Below, one piece after another: positions 9,000 through 18,303 of a stretch of DNA of 50,900 nt (position 1 is the stretch's first letter; each line of letters begins with the position of its first letter). The stretch spans positions 1-50,900 of the forward strand of contig CAKQOW010000010.1 of assembly GCA_934256595.1 (NCBI GenBank), given 5' to 3'. The notes below the pieces were generated by a model that had not been told where the DNA came from, ran no database searches, and saw only the letters and a program-made list of their open reading frames with translations. The position numbers and the translations under genes were made by a program. This DNA is from an uncultured Clostridia bacterium (GTDB taxonomy: Bacteria > Bacillota > Clostridia > Peptostreptococcales > Anaerovoracaceae).

Positions 9000-10481
9000 T
9001 TATAAATCGTCCGCTTTTATCCCCGCAGCTTTCGTAACTATCTCGGCAAAAGCAATACCGACCTTTTCAAGTTCATCTTTCGGCACCATCTCCGCCGTAT
9101 CCATCGGATGGAACAGATATAACTGAGGGCTCAATATACTGATGATCTTACATCCGCTTTTATGTGACCAGAATGCGTCTGAAATAACTTCATCCTGCTG
9201 GAATTCATACAGCGCCTCATCATCATCGTCGAAAGGTTTGACCGGAAGCATGATGGTGCGTCTCAGATCGCTTTTAACGATCTGCTCTTTTGCTATTTTT
9301 TCCAGCTTTTTTCCTCCGGAAACATACAATAATCGCAATTCGACCTCTCCTGTAAGGAGCGGCTTATTGTCTTCTCGTATCGCAACTTCCTTTCCTATGT
9401 GTTCGATCACAACGTCAAGTATTATGTCCACACCCTCTTTTGCACGCTGCCTTAAAAAACCCTGATGCCCTCCGTAATCCGTATAATGCCCGTCGAGTCC
9501 GGCAAACATCAATGTCTTTTCTCTTTTCTCAAACGGTATTCGGGAAAAATATTTCGCCAGCGCCAAAACCTCCGACATTCCCGAAGCATCCTGCACTGCG
9601 CCTCTGAACACCGCATCGTGATGCGAATGGATCAATATGACCTCTTTCGACTTGCCCGGCAATGTTCCAACGATATTATTCGAAGACCTTGTTTCATATA
9701 TGCATTTGTATTCTATGCTGGCTTTAACGGGAGCTTCGCTGTCCGACAGCAATTTCTTTATCTTTTCACCGCATGTCTTTCCTACCCAAAGCCCCGGAAG
9801 TTCCATATAGTCATATCCGTATTTCATAAGGATCTCACTGTAATCTTCGTTCCAGTTGATACCGTCATCAAAATAACTTACAAGCACCCCTATGAATCCG
9901 GCAGCGCCTCCGTTACACGCATATATATAATTGTATGGCCATGCATTCGGACTATATGAATCTGTTTTCCACACCTCCTCTCTGTTTTCAGCGTCCGGAT
10001 CATAAACAAAAGCCCCTTCCTTACACCATTCTGTCGCATATGCTTTTTCGTCCATATCAAACCATGGACAATCACAGATAACGATCTTTCCTTTTACATT
10101 GATTCCTTCGAAATCTTCTTTACGTCCTTCTCCCAGATATATGAGCTCTCTGTCCGTTTCGCTTTCGTCCGTTTCAAATGTTCCGCTTTCCGCCTTCCTC
10201 AGTGTGCCGTTTATAAAAAAGCACGGGAAATCATCACCATTTATCTTTAACGAATATTTAACGGGTTCGAAATAAAGAGCCGGATATTTTTCTATCCTTA
10301 CATCCTCAAGACCGAACGATCTAAATTTCTCCGCTATATACTCTGCCGATCTTTCTCCTTCGGGCGTACCTGTCCTTCTATGCGGAAGCTTTGAAAGTTC
10401 TTCAATCCAGCCAAAAATTTCTTCCGCCTCCGGGAAAAGATCTAAATCTATATGATCTGAGCCAACTAAGCCGCTTTTCAT
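9000..10481 (-). CDS. M28-like metallopeptidase/aminopeptidase (about 493 aa)
   Basis: The ATG at 10481 has AAAGGAGGGAC just upstream and is preferred over an earlier start at 10520. Residues 25-80 form an N-terminal segment (PHRRTGTPEGERSAEYIAEKF) typical of M28 peptidases. A PA-like insert follows (KGKIVICDCPWFDMDE), then the zinc core: HSHHDAVF (about 284), QDASG, LDGHYTD (about 330) and LYLFHPMDTAEM near the C-terminus. The family cleaves peptides or modified amino acids. It is the first gene of the operon, transcribed away from the AraC-type regulator with a 168-bp shared control region. Like its partner it has no secretion signal. Confidence 0.75.
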   Translation of the reverse strand: MKSGLVGSDHIDLDLFPEAEEIFGWIEELSKLPHRRTGTPEGERSAEYIAEKFRSFGLEDVRIEKYPALYFEPVKYSLKINGDDFPCFFINGTLRKAESGTFETDESETDRELIYLGEGRKEDFEGINVKGKIVICDCPWFDMDEKAYATEWCKEGAFVYDPDAENREEVWKTDSYSPNAWPYNYIYACNGGAAGFIGVLVSYFDDGINWNEDYSEILMKYGYDYMELPGLWVGKTCGEKIKKLLSDSEAPVKASIEYKCIYETRSSNNIVGTLPGKSKEVILIHSHHDAVFRGAVQDASGMSEVLALAKYFSRIPFEKREKTLMFAGLDGHYTDYGGHQGFLRQRAKEGVDIILDVVIEHIGKEVAIREDNKPLLTGEVELRLLYVSGGKKLEKIAKEQIVKSDLRRTIMLPVKPFDDDDEALYEFQQDEVISDAFWSHKSGCKIISILSPQLYLFHPMDTAEMVPKDELEKVGIAFAEIVTKAAGIKADDL

Positions 10482-10548
10482 ATGTCCCTCCTTTGCAGTC
10501 GATAAAACGAGAATTTTCAAAATTATTTGTATATGCTTTGATAGTTAC

Positions 10549-10625
10549 ATTATATTGACAAAAAAAGAAAAAGGGCTTAACAATATAATCTAAATGATGT
10601 ATAATATTAATCTAAATAATGTATA
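10549..10625. promoter_or_regulatory. Divergent promoter region with AraC-type direct-repeat operator
   Basis: TAATCTAAATGATGTATA (10586-10603) is repeated as TAATCTAAATAATGTATA (10608-10625), 17 of 18 bases alike and 22 bp start to start, which is two helical turns. The rightward promoter reads TTAACA (10577-10582), 17 bp, TATAAT (10600-10605), so the repeats cover its -10 and start site. The leftward operon has TATAAT at 10554-10549 but no good -35 box. The likely reading is that the AraC-type protein represses itself and activates the peptidase/transporter operon. Confidence 0.75.
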
Positions 10626-10649
10626 TATATATTTAGGAGCGTATATAAA

Positions 10650-11603
10650 ATGAAGTTCAACGAAAAACTGGGGTTTAAGACGGCTGCCGGAATACGGTCA
10701 AGCATAGAGGCGATAGATTACTATCCTTTCCATTCACACGAGACTTATATAGAATTCATATGCGTTTTATGCGGCGCTATCACAATATACGATTCAGCCG
10801 TAAAATATCACCTGAAAAAGGATGAGATACATATAATGAACAGCACCGATCCTCATAAAATCGTATCCGACAGTAATGACAGTCTGCTGTTGATAATCCA
10901 TCTTGATAAGAGCAAATATCTGGAACACCACAAAAATCTGCAGCTCGGATATTTTACCGCCCACAGTAATGATGACAAAAGCATTCTCCTTCCTGAGATA
11001 AAACTATTGCGTTTTCTGATGGCAAAAGTCCATACCGAATACAACAAAAACGAGGCTTCGGCAATAGAGCTGGACAGACTTGCCAATCAAATGATAGATC
11101 TGTTGTTTGAACAATTCCATGACTATGCTTATGTGAAGCTGGAATCTGGAAATTACAATATCGTGAGAAGGAAATATGACGGGCGAAACGAAAACGAATT
11201 TTACCGCGTTTATCGTATCGCAGATTATGTAGAGTTGTATTTCAATAACAAACTGACATTGCAGGACATCGCGGAAGAAGAATTCCTCAGCGTTCCTTAT
11301 CTTTCGAAATACATAAAAAACAATATAGGCATCACATTTTCAGAGCTGGTCTCTATCGCCCGATGTTCGGAAGCCGAGCGCCTTCTAGCCAACACAAATA
11401 AAAGTGTGGAACAAATCGCCTCAGACACCGGCTTCGTAAACCGTGCTCACCTATTTAGACATTTTACTCGATGGTTTTCCCAATCGCCTTCAGAATACAG
11501 AAAGAAGATACTTGGAGATCTCGGTGATGATGTGAAAATAGAATATCGCAAATTTAACAGAGAAGAAGCTTTGGATGTACTCAACACTTATATGAATTCA
11601 TGA
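10650..11603 (+). CDS. AraC-family transcriptional regulator (317 aa)
   Basis: The N-terminal half is a cupin-like sensing domain (FHSHETYIEFICVLCG, about residues 25-42). The C-terminal 100 residues carry two helix-turn-helix units, including LTLQDIAEEEFLSVPYLSKYIK and VEQIASDTGFVNRAHLFRHFTRWF-type sequence followed by SPSEYRK, the standard AraC signature. TTTAGGAGCG precedes the ATG. It is divergent from the peptidase-transporter-amidohydrolase operon, and a 22-bp-phased direct repeat lies in the intergenic region. It most likely controls that operon in response to a small molecule bound by the cupin domain. Confidence 0.88.
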   Translation: MKFNEKLGFKTAAGIRSSIEAIDYYPFHSHETYIEFICVLCGAITIYDSAVKYHLKKDEIHIMNSTDPHKIVSDSNDSLLLIIHLDKSKYLEHHKNLQLGYFTAHSNDDKSILLPEIKLLRFLMAKVHTEYNKNEASAIELDRLANQMIDLLFEQFHDYAYVKLESGNYNIVRRKYDGRNENEFYRVYRIADYVELYFNNKLTLQDIAEEEFLSVPYLSKYIKNNIGITFSELVSIARCSEAERLLANTNKSVEQIASDTGFVNRAHLFRHFTRWFSQSPSEYRKKILGDLGDDVKIEYRKFNREEALDVLNTYMNS

Positions 11604-11768
11604 TTCTATGTGTCCATTCATTGCAATCTGTTTAAACCAGATATGTCAATATCATTTTCCTTTTTTCATTTTTATTTTTGTATATTTTTTTCTTAGATAA
11701 CAGAATACAATCTTTTTTATCTGATACCTCACTATTATTTCATCAAACAGTACTCTGTATCTACGATC

Positions 11769-13178
11769 TTATTTTCCTACAAGAACTTCTCCTTTGTCAT
11801 TCACTCCGATAACCTTTTCTCCATCATTCCTCAGAGCTTTGATGTATCTTATTATATCAGCGGTGATCTGTTCACCGGGACATACGAATGGTATACCAGG
11901 AGGATAAGGTATTATCGATCCTGCACATATCCTGCCTTCTGCATGGTCAAGTGATACAAATTCTTTATCCTGCGGCACGTCAAACAGCTTTCCTGCCTCC
12001 GGTACATGATATGCTTTTCGACGCTCTCTGTCATCAGCAGATACAAAATTTCCTGCAGCTGAAATTTCACGCAACACATCCAATGTGATCTCCATATGCT
12101 TTTTCGTATTTCCTATCCCTGTCATCAGCATAAGGATATCACCTGTATAAAGTTCAGAAAAGATTCCTCTGTCCATCAGCAGCTGTTCAAGTTTGGCGCC
12201 ATCTATACCCAGCGAGCCCATATCAAGATTGATCTTTGTGATATCCATATCCCCGGATTTCATCAGTTTAAGCCCTTTTATCGATTTTGCCTCTTCATAA
12301 AAATATTCTATCGCCTCTTTCCATTCTTTTATAGCCTGTTTTCCATGATCGATAAGAAGATCTGCATTGATATCCAGAAAGCTCATAAGTACATATGACG
12401 GGCTTGTACTTTCTATTGCCTGCATTTTATCCTCCAGTACGTAACGGTCAACAATATCCGAATTGTAATTGAGGACCGCACTCTGGGTGAGAGAGGCCAG
12501 TGTTTTATGTATGCTGTTGATAACTATATCTGCACCACACGCTTCTGCTGCCGGCGGCATATCATCGCCGCATCCGTATTTATGGAAAAACTGAAGATGT
12601 GCACCATGAGCCTGATCTACTATCAGGACTTTTTCCGCTGCATGTGCAACATCTGCAATTGCCTTTATGTCACTGCATATGCCGTAATAATTAGGGCTTG
12701 GCAGAATAACGGCATCGGAATCAGGATTTTCATCTATACATCTCTTTATTTCTTCGGGAGAAACAGCTCCCATGATACCATGTTCTTCTATATAATCAGG
12801 TTTCGCATACACCGGCTTGATATTTCCGAGAATCAGCGCATTGAATACGGATTTATGGCAGTTTCTGGCCATTATCAGCTTTCTTCCCGGTTTCACACTT
12901 GCCAGTATGGATGCTATTATGCCTCCGCTGGTTCCGTTGATCTGCAGGTAGGACCGCCTGACATCATAAAGTATTCTGTATTTTTCCATGACCTCAAATA
13001 TGATACCTTCTGCCTGAAACAGATTATCAGCACCCGGGATTTCAGTTATATCGCAGTCCACAAAATTGTTGAGAAATTCATCATAGCCGTATTTCCTGAA
13101 AATAGCGGAGCCTTTATGCCCAGGCATATGGAATGATATCGGCTCACCGGCTGCATGTTCTAATAAAAATTGTCTCAT
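11769..13178 (-). CDS. Orn/Lys/Arg decarboxylase family, PLP-dependent
   Basis: A fold-type I PLP enzyme of about 469 residues. Seen: ISFHMPGHKG near the N-terminus, NGTSGGIIA (cofactor phosphate binding), LIVDQAHGAHL (Asp to the pyridine nitrogen), and SIHKTLASLTQ with the Schiff-base Lys at about residue 224. The C-terminal small domain has IIPYPPGIP. It is the short form that lacks the N-terminal wing domain, like SpeA/CadA-type enzymes of Firmicutes. The substrate (arginine, lysine or ornithine) is not decided by what I see. The ATG at 13178 has AGGAGAAAG before it; the longer start at 13250 has no such site. It lies at the right edge of the insertion in the helicase gene. Confidence 0.85.
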   Translation of the reverse strand: MRQFLLEHAAGEPISFHMPGHKGSAIFRKYGYDEFLNNFVDCDITEIPGADNLFQAEGIIFEVMEKYRILYDVRRSYLQINGTSGGIIASILASVKPGRKLIMARNCHKSVFNALILGNIKPVYAKPDYIEEHGIMGAVSPEEIKRCIDENPDSDAVILPSPNYYGICSDIKAIADVAHAAEKVLIVDQAHGAHLQFFHKYGCGDDMPPAAEACGADIVINSIHKTLASLTQSAVLNYNSDIVDRYVLEDKMQAIESTSPSYVLMSFLDINADLLIDHGKQAIKEWKEAIEYFYEEAKSIKGLKLMKSGDMDITKINLDMGSLGIDGAKLEQLLMDRGIFSELYTGDILMLMTGIGNTKKHMEITLDVLREISAAGNFVSADDRERRKAYHVPEAGKLFDVPQDKEFVSLDHAEGRICAGSIIPYPPGIPFVCPGEQITADIIRYIKALRNDGEKVIGVNDKGEVLVGK

Positions 13179-13418
13179 ATGCTTTCTCCTGAATTTGTTT
13201 TGATCAATCTTCCCAGAAGGCCAACGCTCTGATCGGGGATCCGTCTGCAATTTCTGAGTGTGTGAAATAATTTCTGTAAATTATCCTTCTATGGTAATTT
13301 GAGATGTGAGGTTTGCCAGAACCAGCTATCCTCGATTGATACACACAATATAATTTAAACAAAAATGAAAGTCAAGAGCTCATTTCTATGGGTTCTTAAC
13401 TTTAGGACAAAGCAACTC

Positions 13419-13451
13419 AGCCCTCACCGGTTTTATGGCCTTGTGAGGGCT
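13419..13451. repeat. 9-bp inverted repeat near the right edge of the insertion
   Basis: AGCCCTCAC (13419-13427) and GTGAGGGCT (13443-13451) are exact inverse complements with a 15-base loop. It lies between the decarboxylase gene and the helicase break point. It has no strong T-run on either side, so it may be a weak terminator or part of an element end. The rest of 13251-13519 shows no gene. Confidence 0.45.
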
Positions 13452-13496
13452 CTTTGATTTCTTGGTTAGTCAGGCAGTCTGCCTTCATACATTATG

Positions 13497-15455
13497 CTAA
13501 ATTCGCCATAGACTTTTGCCCAGTTCCTTAACTGTTTTGCGATACAGCACAGTCTGCTTCTTTGAAAGCTCCGTATAATCAATTTTTTCGATTTTTTCAG
13601 GAAGGTCGGAAATAATGTTTTTATCTGTTTTGACACGTCTAAGCATAAAAGGCGCGACTATGCTTTTGAGCCTTGCATAACCATCCGGCGAATCCCCGAG
13701 AGTTCTGCAGAACTCCTTAAACTCACCTGAGCTTCCCAGCATACCTTTGTTTAAAAAGTCAAACAGCGACCAGAGGTTTGTAAGATCGTTCTCAATAGGA
13801 GTTCCGGTCATTGCAATTTTCATTTTTCCTTTAAGAGCTTTGATTTCTCTCGTCTGTTTTGTTACAGGATTTTTTATCGCCTGTGCTTCATCCAGAATAA
13901 TGCAGTCCCATGTTGTGTCCTTCAGAGCTTCAAGTCTTGAAACCATTCCGTATGTTGTTACTGTAAGAAATGCTTTTTCTTTTTTAAGCTGCTCATTAAG
14001 TTCAGTTGCGGGTCTTCCGTGAAGTATATTTATATCAAGCTCAGGTGTGAATTTTTCGGATTCTTTTTTCCAGTTTGCAAGAAGTGAGGCGGGCACCACA
14101 AGAATCACCTTTGCATTCTTTTTTTCTTCACGCATTTTTTCAAGGTATGCAAGCACCTGTACCGTTTTTCCGAGACCCATATCATCAGCAATGCAGGCTC
14201 CGAAACCTATGCTTCCCATATATTTAAGCCATGCATATCCGGTCTGCTGGTAAGGTCTCAGACTGGCTCTGAACTCCTTTGGAATTTCAGGGTTTTTCAT
14301 TTTTTCAGGCTTTTTAATCCTGTTCATAATTCCGGAAAGCCATTTACCGTTGGAAATTATCCCGTTTATGTCCGGAGAGATTTTACTTCCGTCAAGGTTC
14401 ATCCGAAGCGCTTCAAGCATTGAGATTTCTTCCGGAATTTCTTCCATCTCGGCAAGAAGCTTCTCCAGCTTTGCGTGGTTTACCTCTACCCATCTGCCTT
14501 TTATCATTGCAAGGCCGTCGGTCTGTTCAAGAAGGTTTTTAATATCTTCTGCAGTAAGATTTTCGCCGTTTACATAAAGATTCGGTTTTACGGAGATAAT
14601 GGTTTCAAGCCCCAGCATCGACGTTTTTTCTTCTCCCAGAGTAATGTTCATCGAAAGGGAAGAATACTGTTTTTTCCACCAGTTCGGTATCCGGCACAGT
14701 ATGCCTGCTTTTTCAATTTTCTCTATCTCCCTGAGAAATTCGTATGCTTCATCGCTTGTAAAATGAAGCGGATGAAACATCTCTCCCGAAGACACAAGGT
14801 TTTCTATCAGAGGCGAAACCTCTGCCGCACGGTTAAGGCACGAAAGGAGCTCTATAAGTTTTGCCCTGTCATCCTTATACTCCGTAAGCGCATATTTCAG
14901 CGGAACGTGTCTTATTTTTCCCCGCTTCTCACTTGTAGCATATGTGGCAAGAAATGCAAACGGATACTCATCGTTCTTTGCTTCCACCAGATGAAAAAAT
15001 ATACGTTCAGGCACATTCAGGTTCTGATTTTTTTCTGTCAGATACATACTTACTGTGCCTTCGTATTCACCGATTTCCTCTGAAAAAACTTTTTCAAGCT
15101 TCTTAAATATTTTTTTAATCCACTGCCTGTCTATAAACTCCGCGCCCAGTGCAAACGGCGTCATGCCAAGAAGTTTTTCTGTAATGTCATCTGAAGGTTT
15201 TACCTTTACTTTCTCTCTTGCAAGCTCCAGTTCCGGTATATCAGTAAGTTCTTCAAAAAAAGCTTCTGCAACTCTGTGCAGGAATTCTTCAGAAGGATTT
15301 GCATGAACAGTCTTATCTTCAAGTCCCATTCTGTATAATGCTTTATATCTGTCTTTCTCGAACAATAAACCGGTTTCACCGGCTTTAACGGGGTCTTTTA
15401 TTTCTGCAATAAATCCGTCTTTTGTAAAAATAAAGTTAATCGCTGATTTGTTCAT
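13497..15455 (-). pseudogene. SNF2-family helicase, 5' half (split gene)
   Basis: The first 640 or so residues of a SNF2-type DNA-dependent ATPase. Residues 1-390 are the N-terminal accessory region of bacterial members. The ATPase lobe follows: RPYQQTGYAWL, ADDMGLGKT (Walker A, about 420), LVVPASLLANW, LDEAQAIKN (DEAQ box, about 521) and MTGTPIEND. The family sequence runs to YRKTVKEL. The last seven residues (GKSLWRI) come from inserted DNA, and the frame then stops. The right-hand 9-bp repeat is at 13520-13528. The missing C-terminal lobe is at 624-1234. A 652-residue product with only one helicase lobe would probably be inactive. Confidence 0.88.
13520..13528. repeat. Right 9-bp direct repeat (CCAGTTCCT) of the 12-kb insertion
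   Basis: Matches 1226-1234 exactly and marks the point where helicase coding sequence resumes. Together the two copies bracket 12.3 kb of DNA that does not belong to the helicase gene. Confidence 0.75.
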
Positions 15456-15540
15456 ATTCCATTACTCCCGATATATATTATTAATCCACATCCGCTGCTA
15501 TTATATCAGTTTTTTTATTGCAATATGTTTTCCCTATTAT

Positions 15541-15575
15541 AAAAACAGCGCAGCAGTCTTAAAACTGCCACGCTG
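15541..15575 (-). terminator. Rho-independent terminator after pnp
   Basis: On the minus strand, a stem with CAGCG and ACTGC/CGCTG-type arms (15546-15557 with 15564-15575) is followed by TTTTT (15545-15541). It lies 38 bp after the pnp stop codon and before the helicase promoter region. Confidence 0.7.
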
Positions 15576-15613
15576 AAATTCCGATTCTGAAAGGAGCTTC
15601 TACTCCCTGTTGA

Positions 15614-17728
15614 TTACAGTAATTCTTTTCTTGAAAGATTTATTCTGTCCTGACTGTCGATTTCGGTAACCTTAACCTTTACTATGTCTCCGATATTCAT
15701 AACATCTTCAACCTTTTCGACTCTTTCTTTTGCCATCTTGGAAATGTGAAGCAGACCTTCCTTGCCCGGAAGTATCTCAATGAAGGCTCCGAAGTTCATA
15801 ATTCTTACAACCTTGCCTTCGTATACCTCGCCAACCTCTACATCTTTTGTGAGAAGTTCGATTTCCCTCATACCTGCGTTTGCGCTTTCCATATCAGGCG
15901 CCGCAATATATATAAGGCCTGTATCGTCAATATCAATCTTAACACCTGTGTCGGCAATAATCTTGTTGATAGTCTTGCCTCCCGGCCCGATAACTGTTCT
16001 GATTTTGTCAGGATCAATCTGCATCGATATGATTCTAGGCGCATACGGTGAAAGTTCAGGCTTAGGTGCAGGAATAACCTCAAGCATTTTGTTCATAATG
16101 AACATTCTGCCTTCCTTTGCCTGCGACAGCGCTTTTTCGAGGATTTCTCTTGAAAGGCCATGAACCTTGATATCCATCTGGATTGCAGTTACGCCGTCTG
16201 CCGTACCTGCAACCTTGAAGTCCATATCTCCGAGGAAGTCCTCCATTCCCTGTATGTCTGAAAGAATTGCCATCTTTGAGCTGCCGTCCTCTTCAACTCT
16301 TTCGATAAGTCCCATAGCAATACCCGCAACCGGCTTCCTGATAGGTACGCCCGCATCCATAAGCGCAAGGCATGAACCGCAGGTTGACCCCATTGAAGTT
16401 GAACCGTTTGATGAAAGAACCTCAGATACAACCCTGATTGCATAAGGGAAGTCTTCTTCTGTAGGAAGTACGGGAACTATAGCTCTCTCAGCAAGCGCTC
16501 CATGTCCGATTTCTCTTCTTCCCGGACTCTTCATTCTTCCTGCCTCCCCTACTGAATAAGGAGGGAAGTTATAGTGGTGCATATATCTTTTTTCTTCTTC
16601 TTCGGTGATTCCGTCAATAGTCTGCGCTTCTCCCAATGCTCCGAGAGTAACTACTGACAGTACCTGAGTCTGTCCTCTTGTGAACAGTCCTGTACCATGC
16701 GTTCTCGGCAGGATTCCCGTTTCACACCAGATAGGTCTGATTTCTGTATGTTTTCTGTTGTCAGGTCTGATTTCATCATCAAGAATAAGGCTTCTTACCT
16801 GCTCCTTTGTGATGTTGTAAAGAACATTTGCAATATCCTTTTCGTTTTCGGGATATGTTTCAGCAAAGTATTCTTTGGTTTCAACCTCTACAGCATCCAT
16901 ATTTTCAAGTCTTTCCATCTTGTCATAGGTCTGTATTGCAGTCCTCATTTTGCCTTCTGCATATTCTCTTACAGCCTGGTCGATTTCTTCGGGAACCTTG
17001 TACAGATTTACTGCCATTTTAGGTTTGCCTATTTCTTCAATTACTTCATCTATGAATACTATTATTTTTTTGATTTCTTCGTGAGCAAACATTATAGCGT
17101 CAAGGATTACATCTTCAGGGACTTCCTGTGCGCCTGCCTCAACCATCATTATTGCTTCTTTTGTGCCGGAAACAACAAGATGCAGAGTGCTTGCCTGTCT
17201 CTGTGCAAGTGTAGGATTTACTACAAATTCACCGTCTACCATTCCGATAAGCACTGATGCTGTAGGTCCTTCCCATGGAATATCGGAAATCGCAAGAGCA
17301 ACTGATGAGCCTATCATAGCAACTATCTCAGGTGAGCAGTCAGGGTCAACGCTCATTACTGTTGCAACAACCTGTACATCATTGAAAAATCCTTTAGGGA
17401 AGAGAGGTCTTAAAGGTCTGTCCATAAGTCTTGAGTTAAGAACTGCTCTTTCGCTTGGTCTGCCTTCTCTCTTGATGAAACCTCCCGGGATTTTTCCTGC
17501 TGCATACATTTTTTCTTCATAGTCGCAGCTTAACGGGAAAAAGTCAATATCAGGTCTTGGCTCTTTTGAAGCGCATGCTGTAACATTTACAACTGTATCT
17601 CCGTATCTTACCATAACCTGTCCGTTTGCAAGTTCACATACTTTGCCGATCTCCATCTGCAGCAGTCTTCCGCCGACTGCAGTTTTGAAAGTTCTGTATG
17701 TCTGATTTCTTAATAACTGTTCTGCCAT
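15614..17728 (-). CDS. pnp: Polyribonucleotide nucleotidyltransferase (PNPase)
   Basis: A 3'-to-5' phosphorolytic exoribonuclease of mRNA decay. The ~704 residues contain two RNase PH domains separated by an alpha-helical segment, then a KH domain (IRTVIGPGGKTINKI, about 560-575) and an S1 domain at the C-terminus (GEVYEGKVVRIMNFGAFIEI). The second PH core has FTRGQTQVL, EVLSSNGSTSMGS and GMEDFLGDMDFKVAGT, which are strongly conserved. The C-terminus is short and ends just after S1. I chose the ATG at 17728 with AGGAGGT upstream; the TTG at 17737 is too close to that site. It follows rpsO on the same strand, the usual rpsO-pnp pairing, with a hairpin between them. Confidence 0.97.
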   Translation of the reverse strand: MAEQLLRNQTYRTFKTAVGGRLLQMEIGKVCELANGQVMVRYGDTVVNVTACASKEPRPDIDFFPLSCDYEEKMYAAGKIPGGFIKREGRPSERAVLNSRLMDRPLRPLFPKGFFNDVQVVATVMSVDPDCSPEIVAMIGSSVALAISDIPWEGPTASVLIGMVDGEFVVNPTLAQRQASTLHLVVSGTKEAIMMVEAGAQEVPEDVILDAIMFAHEEIKKIIVFIDEVIEEIGKPKMAVNLYKVPEEIDQAVREYAEGKMRTAIQTYDKMERLENMDAVEVETKEYFAETYPENEKDIANVLYNITKEQVRSLILDDEIRPDNRKHTEIRPIWCETGILPRTHGTGLFTRGQTQVLSVVTLGALGEAQTIDGITEEEEKRYMHHYNFPPYSVGEAGRMKSPGRREIGHGALAERAIVPVLPTEEDFPYAIRVVSEVLSSNGSTSMGSTCGSCLALMDAGVPIRKPVAGIAMGLIERVEEDGSSKMAILSDIQGMEDFLGDMDFKVAGTADGVTAIQMDIKVHGLSREILEKALSQAKEGRMFIMNKMLEVIPAPKPELSPYAPRIISMQIDPDKIRTVIGPGGKTINKIIADTGVKIDIDDTGLIYIAAPDMESANAGMREIELLTKDVEVGEVYEGKVVRIMNFGAFIEILPGKEGLLHISKMAKERVEKVEDVMNIGDIVKVKVTEIDSQDRINLSRKELL

Positions 17729-17854
17729 AATTAACAACTACCTCCTGTTAATTTCTTTTTACCTCTTCTGGCATCTGATTTCTAAAATTAGCATATTGCA
17801 GCCACATATGACTGCTTGAATTCTTTTCTCACTTTTTAATGAGAATATAAAACA

Positions 17855-17879
17855 AAAACGGGGAATATTATTCCCCCGC
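17855..17879 (-). terminator. Terminator/attenuator between rpsO and pnp
   Basis: On the minus strand, CGGGGGAA and TTCCCCG (17878-17871 and 17866-17860) form a GC-rich hairpin followed by TTTTT (17859-17855), 16 bp after the rpsO stop. It would end most rpsO transcripts and let a fraction continue into pnp. Confidence 0.75.
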
Positions 17880-17894
17880 TTAAATTTTCTCTAA

Positions 17895-18161
17895 TTACTT
17901 TCTTAATCCTAAACGAGCAATAAGAGTTCTGTATCTTTCAAGATCTTTTTCCTTGAGATAGTTAAGAAGGTTTCTTCTCTGACCTACCATCTTTAACAGG
18001 CCTCTTCTTGAGTGATGGTCCTTTTTGTGAACCTTTAAATGTTCGTTTAAATCATTGATTCTGTAAGTTAATACTGCAATCTGAACCTCAGGTGAACCAG
18101 TGTCGCCTTCTTTTGTTGCGTATTCTTTCATAATCTGTGATTTCATTTCTTTAGTAATCAT
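17895..18161 (-). CDS. rpsO: 30S ribosomal protein S15
   Basis: An 88-residue protein of normal length for S15, which binds the central domain of 16S rRNA early in 30S assembly. Conserved blocks are GDTGSPEVQIAVLTYRI, HKKDHHSRRGLLKMV and RRNLLNYL. A promoter-like TAGACA, 17 bp, TAGTAT lies upstream on the same strand. It is the first gene of the rpsO-pnp unit. Confidence 0.98.
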   Translation of the reverse strand: MITKEMKSQIMKEYATKEGDTGSPEVQIAVLTYRINDLNEHLKVHKKDHHSRRGLLKMVGQRRNLLNYLKEKDLERYRTLIARLGLRK

Positions 18162-18247
18162 AATAATTCTCCTTTTCTTTATTCGCCTTCAACTGAGTTT
18201 CCGTCGGAGTTCTCAAAAAACTAAGCTGAGGTATATTACAACAATTT

Positions 18248-18276
18248 ATACTATCATACTTCATCGGCTTTGTCTA
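18248..18276 (-). promoter_or_regulatory. Likely sigma-A promoter of rpsO
   Basis: Read on the minus strand: TAGACA (18276-18271), 17 bp, TAGTAT (18253-18248). Position, spacing and strand fit rpsO, whose start codon is about 87 bp downstream. Confidence 0.6.
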
Positions 18277-18303
18277 GTGGTAATATATCCCAATCAATGC
18301 CAG

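Noticed and set aside
10555..10583. TTGACA at 10555-10560 as the -35 box of the AraC gene.
   Set aside because: The hexamer 17 bp downstream (TAACAA) is a poor -10; TTAACA-N17-TATAAT at 10577-10605 fits better.
14475..15083. Plus-strand open frames opposite the helicase gene (up to 202 codons).
   Set aside because: They are antisense to well-conserved helicase sequence and lack ribosome binding sites.
16697..17257. Plus-strand open frame of 186 codons opposite pnp.
   Set aside because: Aromatic-rich antisense reading of pnp; no start context.
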